Assembly (NCBI RefSeq): GCF_000384315.1
Contig: NZ_ARVW01000001.1
Location: forward strand, 5,828,157 to 5,892,156
DNA length: 64,000 nt
DNA from: Amycolatopsis nigrescens CSC17Ta-90
GTDB lineage: Bacteria > Actinomycetota > Actinomycetes > Mycobacteriales > Pseudonocardiaceae
Direction of reading: 5' to 3'
A program made the position numbers and the translations under genes. This document shows positions 35,895 through 44,775 of the stretch, one piece after another. Numbering within the stretch: the stretch's first letter is position 1; each line of letters opens with the position of its first letter. Below the pieces are notes generated by a model, which saw only the letters and a program-made list of their open reading frames with translations, was not told where the DNA came from and ran no database searches.

Positions 35895-37331
35895 CTACAG
35901 CGGGATGTTGCCGTGGGAACCGCGGCCGGCGGGGGCGGCGGCGAGTGTCTCGGCGAGGACCCGGCGGGTGCGCGGCGGTTCGATGACCTCGTCCACCACG
36001 CCGATGGACATCGCCCTGCCCACGCCGCCGGCGATGCGCTCGTGCTCGGCGACCAGCGCGGCCTGCAGTGCTTCACGTTCTTCTTCCGGCGCGGCGGCGA
36101 GCTTCTTGCGGTGCAGGATGCCCACGGCCGCCTTGGCACCCATCACCGCGACCTCGGCCTCCGGCCAGGCGAACACCGCGGTGGCGCCGAGTGAGCGGGA
36201 GTTCATCGCGATATAGGCGCCGCCGAAGGACTTCCGCAGCACCAGGGTCACCCGCGGCACCACCGCTTCGGCGAAGGCGTGCAGCAGTTTCGCGCCCCGG
36301 CGGACCACGCCGTCCCATTCCTGGCCGACGCCGGGCAGGTAACCGGGCACGTCCACCAGCACCAGCAGCGGGACACCGAAGCTGTCGCACATCCGGACGA
36401 AACGCGCGGACTTCTCCGCGGACAGCGAGTCAAGGCAGCCGCCCTTGCGGATCGGGTTGTTCGCCAGCACGCCGACCGTGCGGCCGCCGAGCCTGCCGAG
36501 GCCGATCACCATGTTCGGCGCCCATTTGGCCTGGAGCTCCTCGAACATGCTGGTACCGGCGGAGTCGACGTCCAGGATGCCGCGCAGCACCGGTTTGATG
36601 TCGTAGGCGCGCTGCGGCTGCTCGGGCAGCAGCGCGCGCAGGTTCTGCTCGTCCCGCACCGCGTGCAGGTCGAACAATCCCGGCCTGGCGAGCAGGCCGG
36701 TGATCCGCCTGGCCCGCACGTAGGCGTCGGCTTCGGACTCGGCGAGCACGTGCACCACGCCGGACTTCTTGCCGTGGGCGTCGGCGCCGCCGAGGCCCTC
36801 CTGGTCGATCTGCTCACCGGTGACGCTGCGGACCACGTCCGGCCCGGTGACGAACACCCGCCCGGACGGCGCCATGATCACCACGTCGGTGAGCGCCGGG
36901 CCGTACGCGGCGCCACCGGCGGCCGGGCCGAGCACCACGGACAGCTGAGGGATCCGGCCGGAGGCGCGGATCATCGCGGCGAACACCTGGCCGACCGCGT
37001 CCAGCGCCTCGACGCCCTCGGCCAGTCGTGCGCCGCCGGAATGCCACAGCCCGATCACCGGGCAGCGTTCCCGCACCGCGGTGTCGATCGCCTCGACGAT
37101 GTGCCGGCATCCTTCGATGCCCATCGCGCCACCCATCTTGGTGGCGTCGGTGCAGTACACGATCACCTTGGCACCGTCGATGCGGCCGCGTACGGTGTAG
37201 ACACCGCTGGAGTCAGCCGGGCGCAACGCGGAAACCGTGCCTTCGTCGAGCAGCGCGGCGACCCGCACCTCCGGCTCGCGCGGGTCGATCCTGCGCGGTT
37301 CGCTGTCGGGCGGAGCTGCCAGCGAGGTCAT
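35895..37331 (-). CDS. accD6: Acyl-CoA carboxylase carboxyltransferase beta subunit (AccD6-like)
   Basis: 478 residues. It contains both crotonase-fold halves of biotin-dependent carboxyltransferases, with the acyl-CoA oxyanion loops visible in LVLVDVPGYLPGVGQEWDGVVRRGAKLL and LRKSFGGAYIAMNSRSLGA. It transfers carboxyl from biotinyl-AccA to acetyl-CoA to give malonyl-CoA. It is the last gene of the fabD-fabH-acpP-fabF cluster, the position held by accD6 in mycobacteria. The biotinylated alpha subunit is not in the window. Confidence 0.92.
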   Translation of the reverse strand: MTSLAAPPDSEPRRIDPREPEVRVAALLDEGTVSALRPADSSGVYTVRGRIDGAKVIVYCTDATKMGGAMGIEGCRHIVEAIDTAVRERCPVIGLWHSGGARLAEGVEALDAVGQVFAAMIRASGRIPQLSVVLGPAAGGAAYGPALTDVVIMAPSGRVFVTGPDVVRSVTGEQIDQEGLGGADAHGKKSGVVHVLAESEADAYVRARRITGLLARPGLFDLHAVRDEQNLRALLPEQPQRAYDIKPVLRGILDVDSAGTSMFEELQAKWAPNMVIGLGRLGGRTVGVLANNPIRKGGCLDSLSAEKSARFVRMCDSFGVPLLVLVDVPGYLPGVGQEWDGVVRRGAKLLHAFAEAVVPRVTLVLRKSFGGAYIAMNSRSLGATAVFAWPEAEVAVMGAKAAVGILHRKKLAAAPEEEREALQAALVAEHERIAGGVGRAMSIGVVDEVIEPPRTRRVLAETLAAAPAGRGSHGNIPL

Positions 37332-37368
37332 GTTCGGTCCCCCAGTCGGATCCTTCCGCGCGTGGGTC

Positions 37369-38616
37369 TCACGCCGCGGTGAAAAGCAAGGCGGTGTTGT
37401 GACCGCCGAACCCGAAGGAGTTGCTGACGGCCGCGGTCAGGTCGACCTTGCGCGGCTCGCCGGCTACCACGTCGAGCTGCACCCGCGGGTCCAGGTTCTC
37501 CAGGTTGAGCGTCGCCGGCACGATGCCGTGGTAGAGCGCCAGGATGGTGGCGATGCCCTCCACCGCGCCGGCACCGCCGACCAGGTGGCCGAGCGCGCCC
37601 TTCGGCGCGGTCACCACCGTGTGATCCCCGACCGCGTTGCGGATGGCGGCGGCTTCGCCGACATCGCCGACCACGGTCGAGGTCGCGTGCGCGTTGACGT
37701 GGCCGATGTCCGCCGGGCTCAGGTCCGCCATCCTGATGGCCGCGCGCATGGCCGCGATCTGGCCGATGCCCTCCGGGTGGTTGCCGGTGATGTGGTAGCC
37801 GTCCGAAGTGATGCCGAACCCGCTCAGGGTCGCGTAGATCTTGGCGCCACGGGCTTTCGCGCGGTCCGCGCGTTCCAGCACCACCACGCCGGCGCCCTCG
37901 CCGAGCACGAAGCCGTCACGGTGCGCGTCGAACGGCCGCGAAGCGTGCGCCGGGTCGTCGTTGCGGGTGGAGACGGTGCGGGCCTGTGCGAAACCGGCCA
38001 GCGTGATCGGGTGGATGCAGGCTTCCGCGCCGCCGGCCACCACCACGTCGGCCCGGCCGGACTGGATCATCTCGTAACCCGTGGCGATGCCTTCCGCGCC
38101 GGAAGCGCAGGCCGACGCGGGCGAGTGCACGCCCGCGCGCGCCTTCAGCTCGATGCCGACGTGCGCGGCCGGGCCGTTCGGCATCAGCATCGGCACGGTC
38201 AGCGGCGACACCTTCCGGATGCCGTGCTCCTTGAGCAGTTCGTTCTGGTTGATGAGGGTGACCGGACCGCCGACACCGGTACCGATGGTCACCCCCAGGC
38301 GCTCGGGCTCCACGTCCTGGTGGTCGTCCGTGGGTTCGGTGAACCCCGCGTCCGCCCACGCCTGACGTGCCGCGATGATGGCCACCTGCTCACAACGGTC
38401 CAGCCTGCGCGCCTGCACGCGAGGCAGACGTTCCGTTGGTTCCTCCGCGAGCTGCGCACCGATCTTCACCGGCAGGTCGAACTTGTCGGCCCACTCGGCT
38501 TCGAGGGTGCGGATCCCGCTGGCCCCGGCCAACAGACCGTCCCAGGTGGACGCGACGTCCCCGCCGAGCGGTGTGGTGGCACCCAGCCCGGTGATCACGA
38601 CGTCGATGTTGCGCAT
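37369..38616 (-). CDS. fabF: Beta-ketoacyl-ACP synthase II (FabF/KasA-like)
   Basis: 415 residues. The condensing-enzyme residues are the Cys in SPASACASGAEGI and the two His in NAHATSTVVGD and LGHLVGGAGAVEGI; the end FGFGGHNTALLF is typical. It elongates acyl-ACP with malonyl-ACP in type II fatty acid synthesis. Only one FabF is present here, whereas mycobacteria have kasA and kasB in tandem at this place. It follows acpP by 67 bases and precedes accD by 37. Confidence 0.96.
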   Translation of the reverse strand: MRNIDVVITGLGATTPLGGDVASTWDGLLAGASGIRTLEAEWADKFDLPVKIGAQLAEEPTERLPRVQARRLDRCEQVAIIAARQAWADAGFTEPTDDHQDVEPERLGVTIGTGVGGPVTLINQNELLKEHGIRKVSPLTVPMLMPNGPAAHVGIELKARAGVHSPASACASGAEGIATGYEMIQSGRADVVVAGGAEACIHPITLAGFAQARTVSTRNDDPAHASRPFDAHRDGFVLGEGAGVVVLERADRAKARGAKIYATLSGFGITSDGYHITGNHPEGIGQIAAMRAAIRMADLSPADIGHVNAHATSTVVGDVGEAAAIRNAVGDHTVVTAPKGALGHLVGGAGAVEGIATILALYHGIVPATLNLENLDPRVQLDVVAGEPRKVDLTAAVSNSFGFGGHNTALLFTAA

Positions 38617-38683
38617 TGGAGTCTCCCAAGGTCGGCGCCTGTGTTGCTGACTACTGGTTAGTTCGGGACTCGACCTGAGAAGT

Positions 38684-38929
38684 TCAGTTCGAGTTCGCGG
38701 CGACGTAGTTCACGGCGTCGCCCACGGTCTTCAGGTTCGCGAGCTCGTCGTCCGGGATCTTCACGCCGAACTTGTCCTCGGCCTGCACGGCGATCTCCAC
38801 CATGGACAGCGAGTCGATGTCCAGGTCGTCCACGAAGGACTTCTCGGTGCTGACGTCGTCCTGTGCGACGCCGGCCACCTCTTCGACGATCTCGGCGAGG
38901 CCGGACAGGATCTCTTCTTTCTCTGCCAC
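38684..38929 (-). CDS. acpP: Acyl carrier protein
   Basis: 81 residues, a standard ACP four-helix bundle. The phosphopantetheine attachment site is Ser40 in DLDIDSLSMVE. The GTG at 38929 is preceded by a GGGA-type ribosome site; the frame remains open upstream through shadow sequence. It carries the growing acyl chain for FabD, FabH and FabF. Its place between fabH and fabF is the conserved Streptomyces order. Confidence 0.97.
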   Translation of the reverse strand: MAEKEEILSGLAEIVEEVAGVAQDDVSTEKSFVDDLDIDSLSMVEIAVQAEDKFGVKIPDDELANLKTVGDAVNYVAANSN

Positions 38930-39006
38930 TGAAGTTCCCTTTCCTGGGGTTCTGGTCTTCACTGTGTTCATTTCGGAGGGCACGGCACCCGCCGGTGATA
39001 CTGATA

Positions 39007-39990
39007 TCACGGGCAGATGATGGCCTGACCCGCGTAGGACAGTCCGGCTCCGAACCCGACCATCAGCACGACGTCGCCCTTCTTCGCGGTGCCGGCGGCG
39101 CGCATGTGGTCCAGCGCCATCGGGATCGAAGCGGACGACGTGTTTCCGGAGTACTTGATGTCGTCGGCGACGACCATGTCCTCCCTGGCGCCCTTGGCGC
39201 GCAGTTTCTTCGCGATCGCCTCGACGATCCGCAGGTTGGCCTGGTGCGGGATCAGAACGTCCACATCGGACGGTTCGAGTCCGGCGGCTTCCAGCGCGCG
39301 GATCGCGATCGGGGCGATCCGCGTGGTCGCCCAGCGGAAGACCGACTGGCCCTCCTGGTAGATGTACTTGTGCTCGCGCATGTAGATGCTGTCGACGAGG
39401 TCGCCGGCGCTGCCCCACACGACCGGGCCGATCCCCGGCTCCTCGGACGCGCCGACCAGCGCGGCACCGGCGCCGTCCGCGAAGATGATCGCGTTCGCCC
39501 GGTCCGTCGGGTCCACCGCGTCGGTCAGCTTCTCCGCGCCGATCACCAGCACCTGCCCCGAGGAGCCGGCCCGGATCAGGTCGGAGGCGACACCGAGGCC
39601 GTAGCAGAACCCGGCGCAGGCCGCGTTCAGGTCGAAGGCGCCCGGCGAGGAGATGCCGATCCGGTCGGCCACCTGGGCGGCCGCGTTCGGGATCGGCGAG
39701 GGCATGGTGCAGTTCGGCAGGATGACCGTGTCCACTTCGGACGGATCTACCCCGGCGTCGGCCAGTGCCCTGCTGCCGGCGGTGACGGCCATGTCGACCA
39801 GCAGTTCGTCCTTCTCGGCGAACCGGCGTTCGATGATGCCGACCCGGTCCCGGATCCACTGGTCGCTGGTGTCCATGATCTCGGACAGGTCGTCGTTGGT
39901 GACCACACGGTCCGGCTGCGTGCTGCCGACGCCGAGAACTCGCGTCGCGGTGGGGCCCTGCTTCAGCCGCAGTGTCGGCCGATCGGTCAT
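39007..39990 (-). CDS. fabH: Beta-ketoacyl-ACP synthase III
   Basis: 327 residues. The catalytic triad context is Cys in FDLNAACAGFCYGL, His in LIPHQANLRIVEAIAKKL and Asn in YSGNTSSASIPMAL. It starts fatty-acid synthesis by condensing an acyl-CoA with malonyl-ACP. The ATG overlaps the fabD stop (ATGA), so the two are translationally coupled. Confidence 0.96.
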   Translation of the reverse strand: MTDRPTLRLKQGPTATRVLGVGSTQPDRVVTNDDLSEIMDTSDQWIRDRVGIIERRFAEKDELLVDMAVTAGSRALADAGVDPSEVDTVILPNCTMPSPIPNAAAQVADRIGISSPGAFDLNAACAGFCYGLGVASDLIRAGSSGQVLVIGAEKLTDAVDPTDRANAIIFADGAGAALVGASEEPGIGPVVWGSAGDLVDSIYMREHKYIYQEGQSVFRWATTRIAPIAIRALEAAGLEPSDVDVLIPHQANLRIVEAIAKKLRAKGAREDMVVADDIKYSGNTSSASIPMALDHMRAAGTAKKGDVVLMVGFGAGLSYAGQAIICP

Positions 39991-40925
39991 CGAGCGTCCT
40001 CCTGGTCGGCCAGCTGGGCCAGGTTCTCCGGGGTCTTCAATGCGATCGGCTTCGTCACGACGTCCTTCAGCTGCCGCTTGACCAGGCCGGTCAGCGTGCC
40101 GGCGGGCGGCAGCTCCACGGTCCCGGTGACGCCGAGCGAGGCCAGCCCGTCCATGGTCAGGTCCCAGCGCACCGGGCTGGTCACCTGCTTCACCAGCCGT
40201 GCGAGGTATTCCGCGCCGCTGGTGACCACCGAACCGTCCGCATTGGACAGCAGCGGGCGGTTCGGGTCGGCGGGTGAGATGCCCGCGGCGTGCTCGCGCA
40301 GTGCTTCCTCGGCGGGGGCCATGTACGAGGTGTGGAACGCGCCCGCGACCTTCAGCGCACGCACCTTGGTGCCTTCGAGCGGCTCCGCCACGATCCGCTC
40401 GATCGCGTCGGCGGCGCCGGAGGCCACGATCTGGCCCGCGCCGTTCTGGTTCGCCGCGGCGAGGCCGTGGTCGGCAAGCCAGGCGACCACCCGTTCCGGC
40501 TCGCCCAGCATCACCGCGGCCATGCTGGTCGGCTCGATCGCGCAGGCCTTCGCCATCTCGGCGCCGCGGACCGCGGCCAGTGCCACCGCCTCTTCGGGGG
40601 CCAGCACCCCGGCGATGGCCGCGGCGGCCAGCTCGCCCACCGAGTGCCCGGCGACCGGCGTGTCCGAGGGCACCAGGTTCTGGCGCTCGATCTCGCCGTA
40701 GGCCAGCAGGGACAGCGCGACGATCAGCGGTTGCGCGATCGCGGTGTCCTGGATGGTGTCCGCGTCGGCCTCGGTGCCGAGGTGGACCAGGTCGAGCCCG
40801 GCCCGGTCGGACCACTGCCGCAGGCGGTCGCGGGTGCCGTCGAGTTCGAGCCAGGGCGAGAACATGCCGGGGGCCTGGGAGCCCTGTCCGGGGGCGAGGA
40901 CTGCAGTCACCCGTCTAGGGAACAC
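39987..40925 (-). CDS. fabD: Malonyl-CoA:ACP transacylase
   Basis: 312 residues. The motif VLAPGQGSQAPGM at the N-terminus and the nucleophile elbow VAGHSVGELAAAA (catalytic Ser) define FabD; the catalytic His is in VAGAFHTSYM. It loads malonate onto ACP. The GTG at 40925 has GAGG about nine bases upstream; a GTG at 40910 directly before the conserved TAVLAPGQGSQ block is an alternative start. First gene of the fatty acid synthase operon. Confidence 0.95.
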   Translation of the reverse strand: MFPRRVTAVLAPGQGSQAPGMFSPWLELDGTRDRLRQWSDRAGLDLVHLGTEADADTIQDTAIAQPLIVALSLLAYGEIERQNLVPSDTPVAGHSVGELAAAAIAGVLAPEEAVALAAVRGAEMAKACAIEPTSMAAVMLGEPERVVAWLADHGLAAANQNGAGQIVASGAADAIERIVAEPLEGTKVRALKVAGAFHTSYMAPAEEALREHAAGISPADPNRPLLSNADGSVVTSGAEYLARLVKQVTSPVRWDLTMDGLASLGVTGTVELPPAGTLTGLVKRQLKDVVTKPIALKTPENLAQLADQEDAR

Positions 40926-40977
40926 GGTCCGTGGCCTCGATCGTGATGCCGCGGCTCACCAAGTACTCAAGGCGATG

Positions 40978-40994
40978 TTGTAGGAACCCTACAA
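40978..40994. promoter_or_regulatory. Palindrome in the fabD promoter region, candidate FasR/MabR site
   Basis: TTGTAGG-N3-CCTACAA is a perfect 7-base inverted repeat located 53 bases upstream of the fabD start, in the 177-base gap after the PucR-type regulator gene. Position makes it a candidate site for that regulator; no direct match to a known box is claimed. Confidence 0.45.
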
Positions 40995-41102
40995 ACGCCG
41001 GGCCTTGATAAACGCCCGTAACGGGAAGGTCTTGTCGGGTTCAGGTATTTTCAGAAGTGAAGTGGGTCACTGGCCGACGGCTACGATCCGTCACCGGGAC
41101 CA

Positions 41103-42305
41103 TTACCAAAGACCGCGCGCCCTGGCCAGCCTGCCGACCGTCAGCGCGACCCGGAGGACCAGCGCGTCCCGGGGGTCGGCGGCGTTGCGCCCGGTGAGCT
41201 CGGCGGCCCGGCGCAACCTGTAGCGCACCGTGTTCGGATGCACGAACAAGGTGCGCGCACAGGTCTCCAGCACCCCGCCCGCCTCCAGGTAGGTCTCCAC
41301 CGTCTGCAGCAGGGTCGGGCCGGCCTGCTCCAGCGGCCTGGCGATCTCCTCGATCAGCAGCCGCTCGGCTTCGGCGTCCCCGGACAGCGCCCGCTCGGGC
41401 AGCAGGTCCGCGGACCTGGCCGGCCGGGGAGCGGCGGGCCAGCCGACCACCGCGCGCAGCCCGGACAGCGCCTCCGCCGCGCTCTGGTGGGCCTCGGCCA
41501 GGCTGGGCACGGTCGGCCCGGCGACCACCGGGCCTTCGCCGAACGCGGCGGACAGCTTGGCCAGGATCTCCCTGTCCTTGGCGGTGCCGTCGGTCGGCCC
41601 GCCGACGACCACGACCAGGCGCGAGCCCTGCACGCTGAGCAGGACCGGCCTGCTCACCCTGGCCGCCCGGCTGCGCACCTCGAACACGACCGTCGGTGGG
41701 TCGTCCGACGGCGGGTTGCCGACCAGCGCGGTGGCGCTGGCCGCCGGGTCCCAGCCCAGCGCGGACGCCCTGGACAGCACCGACTCCTCCGCGTCGCCAC
41801 GCACGATGCCGTCCACCACCAGCGCTTCGAGCCTGGCGTCCCAGGCGCCGCGCGCCTCCGCGGCTGCCGCGTAGGAGTTCGCCGTGGCGAAGGCGATTTC
41901 CCTGCCGTAGCGGAGAATCCCTTCGATCAGGGCGGCCCGTTCCGCCTCGTTGGCGGCGAACTCGGGCAGTTGCTCCTCGAAAACCTCGATGGCGAGGCGG
42001 ACCAGCCCGACCGCCTGGCGGAGGCTGACCGAGCGGGACAGCTCGGTCGGTGCGCCCCGGAACGCCTCGGTGGTGAGCTTGAGCGCCTCCTTGGAGTCCC
42101 GCAGCCACGAGACGAACCCGGCGGCGCCGGTCTGGATGATCAGCAACACGCTGGCCCGCTGGTCGGCCGGCAGCCTGCCGAACCACGGCAGCCGCCGCTC
42201 CATCGCGGTGACGCTCGCCGAGGCCAGCCGTCCCGAGGCGCGCTCGAGCTGCCGCAGCGTCTTCGCGGACAGCCCGTGGTGCTTCTGGCGGGGACTCTCA
42301 GTCAT
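41103..42305 (-). CDS. fasR: PucR-type transcriptional regulator of fatty acid synthesis (FasR/MabR-like)
   Basis: 400 residues. The C-terminal helix-turn-helix (LETCARTLFVHPNTVRYRLRRAAELTGRN) is of the PucR class, preceded by a GGDEF-like/PucR middle region. Homologues sit directly upstream of fabD in Streptomyces coelicolor (FasR, an activator) and in Mycobacterium tuberculosis (MabR, Rv2242), where they control the type II fatty acid synthase operon. The same position here supports the same role. It is on the same strand as fabD, with 177 bases between. Confidence 0.9.
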   Translation of the reverse strand: MTESPRQKHHGLSAKTLRQLERASGRLASASVTAMERRLPWFGRLPADQRASVLLIIQTGAAGFVSWLRDSKEALKLTTEAFRGAPTELSRSVSLRQAVGLVRLAIEVFEEQLPEFAANEAERAALIEGILRYGREIAFATANSYAAAAEARGAWDARLEALVVDGIVRGDAEESVLSRASALGWDPAASATALVGNPPSDDPPTVVFEVRSRAARVSRPVLLSVQGSRLVVVVGGPTDGTAKDREILAKLSAAFGEGPVVAGPTVPSLAEAHQSAAEALSGLRAVVGWPAAPRPARSADLLPERALSGDAEAERLLIEEIARPLEQAGPTLLQTVETYLEAGGVLETCARTLFVHPNTVRYRLRRAAELTGRNAADPRDALVLRVALTVGRLARARGLW

Positions 42306-42436
42306 GATGCGGCGATCCTACGTGCCCCGGCGAACTCGCAACCCGCGCGAACCGGGTGACAACTAAGGTTGCTGGCCCCGCGGTCAGTACGCTCCCTACG
42401 ATTCCACTTAGGAAATGGCGAGGGGAAGGCGGACGA

Positions 42437-43348
42437 GTGCCGGAACAGCAGTTGGAGATCGACGCGATTTCCAAACGGTATGGCGATGTGGTCGCTTTGC
42501 GTGAGATGACCTTCGATGTCCGGGCCGGGGAATTGTTCGGATTCGTCGGCAGCAACGGGGCGGGGAAGACCACCACCATGCGCATCGCACTGGGGGTGCT
42601 GTCCAGCGATTCCGGGGAGGTCCGCTGGGACGGCAGGCCGATCACCCTGGAGACCCGGCGGCACATCGGCTACATGCCGGAGGAGCGCGGTCTCTATCCG
42701 AAGATGAAAGTGGCAGAACAGCTCGCATATCTGGCGCGATTGCACGGCATGCCGGCGGCGACCGCGAAGAAGTCGGTGGACGACTGGACCGAACGGCTCG
42801 GCGTGGCTTCGCGTCGTGAGGACGAAGTGCAAAAGCTCAGCCTCGGCAACCAGCAGCGGGTGCAGCTGGCCGCGGCGCTGGTGCACAACCCGTCCATTCT
42901 GGTGCTCGACGAGCCGTTCTCCGGTCTGGACCCGGTCGCGGTGGACGTGATGAGCCAGGTGCTGCGGGAAAAGGCGAACGAAGGGGTGCCGGTGGTCTTC
43001 TCCAGCCACCAGCTCGATCTCGTCGAGCGGCTCTGCGACCGGATCGGCATCGTCCGCAATGGACAGATGGTCGCCAGGGGCACCGTGGACGAGCTGCGCG
43101 CGGGCGGGACCGTCGGGCTGGTGGTGGACGCGCCGGCGGCGCCGCAGGGCTGGGCAGCCGGGCTGCCGGGGGTCGCGGTGTTGCGGCACGAGGGCGGCAA
43201 GACCGAGCTGGAACTCGGCGAGGGGGCGGACGACCAGGCGGTGCTGCGGGCGGCGCTGGCGACCGGCCCGGTGCACGAGTTCGCCCGGCGGCTGCCGTCG
43301 CTGACCGAACTTTTCCGCAACGTCGTCACCGAGGAGGTCGCCGCGTGA
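42437..43348 (+). CDS. ABC transporter ATP-binding protein (NatA-like)
   Basis: 303 residues. Walker A is FVGSNGAGKTTTMRI, the signature is KLSLGNQQRVQLAAAL and Walker B is ILVLDEPFSGLDP; the C-terminal extension after residue 215 is typical of NatA/CcmA-type exporters. The GTG at 42437 is preferred because the domain begins right after it and GGAAGG lies upstream. It is coupled to the permease gene by a 4-base overlap. Likely an exporter of ions, drugs or lipid-like molecules. Confidence 0.93.
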   Translation: MPEQQLEIDAISKRYGDVVALREMTFDVRAGELFGFVGSNGAGKTTTMRIALGVLSSDSGEVRWDGRPITLETRRHIGYMPEERGLYPKMKVAEQLAYLARLHGMPAATAKKSVDDWTERLGVASRREDEVQKLSLGNQQRVQLAAALVHNPSILVLDEPFSGLDPVAVDVMSQVLREKANEGVPVVFSSHQLDLVERLCDRIGIVRNGQMVARGTVDELRAGGTVGLVVDAPAAPQGWAAGLPGVAVLRHEGGKTELELGEGADDQAVLRAALATGPVHEFARRLPSLTELFRNVVTEEVAA

Positions 43349-44562
43349 ATGCCGTGAACAAGCCTGAAGACAGCGCAGGCGCCATGTCCGCGGTCTGGCT
43401 GGTGGCGTCCAGGGAGATCAGCACCAGGCTGCGGTCGAAGGCTTACGTGGTCAGCACCCTGGTGCTGCTGGTGCTGATCGTCGGCGCGACCCTGGTGATG
43501 AAACTGCTGGCCGGCACCGGTTCGGACGCGACTATCGGTTTCACCACGCCGACCGCGCCGCTGGCCGCACCGCTGCAGGTCAGCGCGAAGACCATCGGCG
43601 AGGACGTGGCGACCAAGCAGGTGCCCGACGAGGCGGCGGGACGGTCGGAGGTGGCCGCCGGCAATCTGGACGCGCTGCTGGTCGGTGACGGCAAGCGGAT
43701 CCAGGTCGTGGTGGAGAAGGATCTCGACAAGAACCTGGAGAACGCGCTCAACGTGCTGGCCGGGCAGCTCGCGCTGAACCAGCAGATCACCGACCTCGGT
43801 GGTGACCCGGCGAGCGTGCAGGCGGCGGTGAGCGGCGCGGGGGTGCAGGTCGAACCGCTCGAACAGCCGTATTCCTACGACGGGCAGCAGCTCGTGCTTG
43901 GCATCCTGGCCGGCATTCTGATCTACATCTCGCTGCTGCTCAACGGCCAGTCGGTCGCGCAGGGCGTGGTCGAGGAAAAGACCAGCCGGGTGGTCGAGCT
44001 GCTGCTGTCCACCATCCGACCGTGGCAGCTGATGACCGGCAAGGTGCTCGGCATCGGCGCGATCGGGTTGATCCAGATGCTGGCGATAGGGGTGGTCGGG
44101 ATCGCCTCCGGACTGGCCACCGGGGTACTGACCATCTCCATCTCGGCCGCGGCGAGCACGGTGATCTGGCTGGTCGTCTGGTACCTGCTCGGCTTCCTGA
44201 TGTACTCGATCGTGTTCGCCGCCCTCGGCGCACTGGTGTCGCGGCAGGAGGACGTGGGCGGCGCGGTGTCGCCGGCCCTGATGCTCATCATCGCCGGGTA
44301 TGTCGTCGGCGTCTCGGTGCTGCCGTCGGACCCCGGCAACACGCTGGCCGAGGTGCTGTCGGTGATCCCGGTCTTCGCGCCGACGCTGATGCCGATGCGG
44401 CTGGCCATGGGCGGGGTGCCGGCCTGGGAGGCGGTGCTCTCGGTGGGGCTGGTGGTGGTGCTGATCCCGCTGTTGATCTGGCTCGCCGCCAGGATCTACC
44501 GGAACGCGGTGATGCGGACCGGCGCGAAGGTGAAGCTGCGGGACGCGCTCACCACGGCGTAA
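43345..44562 (+). CDS. ABC-2 type transporter permease (NatB-like)
   Basis: 405 residues. The N-terminal helix (VVSTLVLLVLIVGATLVMKLL) is followed by about 150 external residues and a cluster of five or six helices, with the motif VVEEKTSRVVELLLSTIRPWQLMTGKVLG characteristic of ABC-2/NatB permeases. It pairs with the upstream ATPase (GTGA overlap). The substrate is unknown. Confidence 0.92.
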   Translation: MNAVNKPEDSAGAMSAVWLVASREISTRLRSKAYVVSTLVLLVLIVGATLVMKLLAGTGSDATIGFTTPTAPLAAPLQVSAKTIGEDVATKQVPDEAAGRSEVAAGNLDALLVGDGKRIQVVVEKDLDKNLENALNVLAGQLALNQQITDLGGDPASVQAAVSGAGVQVEPLEQPYSYDGQQLVLGILAGILIYISLLLNGQSVAQGVVEEKTSRVVELLLSTIRPWQLMTGKVLGIGAIGLIQMLAIGVVGIASGLATGVLTISISAAASTVIWLVVWYLLGFLMYSIVFAALGALVSRQEDVGGAVSPALMLIIAGYVVGVSVLPSDPGNTLAEVLSVIPVFAPTLMPMRLAMGGVPAWEAVLSVGLVVVLIPLLIWLAARIYRNAVMRTGAKVKLRDALTTA

Positions 44563-44577
44563 CCTTCGCGAAACGCC

Positions 44578-44622
44578 CGAAGCCGCCCGGCGCTGCGGTT
44601 TTCGCTGCGCCGGGCGGCTTCG
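44578..44622 (+). terminator. Hairpin after the ABC exporter operon
   Basis: Arms 44578-44593 and 44607-44622 pair perfectly over 16 bases around a 13-base loop that starts with TGCGGTTTT, beginning 15 bases after the permease stop. Confidence 0.8.
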
Positions 44623-44775
44623 TCTCCCCGGTCCCCACCGGTATATCCACTATGACCCGTGTCGATCTTCTCCCGCTACTGGTCTCACCCAATCGTGGAA
44701 CGCTCGAGTTGCCGCGTATCGGTCGCTGTTAAACGATCGCTGCACGATTTCAATTCGCGGACACGAGGAGGAACT

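Noticed and set aside
40290..40946. Plus-strand frame opposite fabD
   Set aside because: fabD has clear catalytic motifs on the other strand; this is a shadow.
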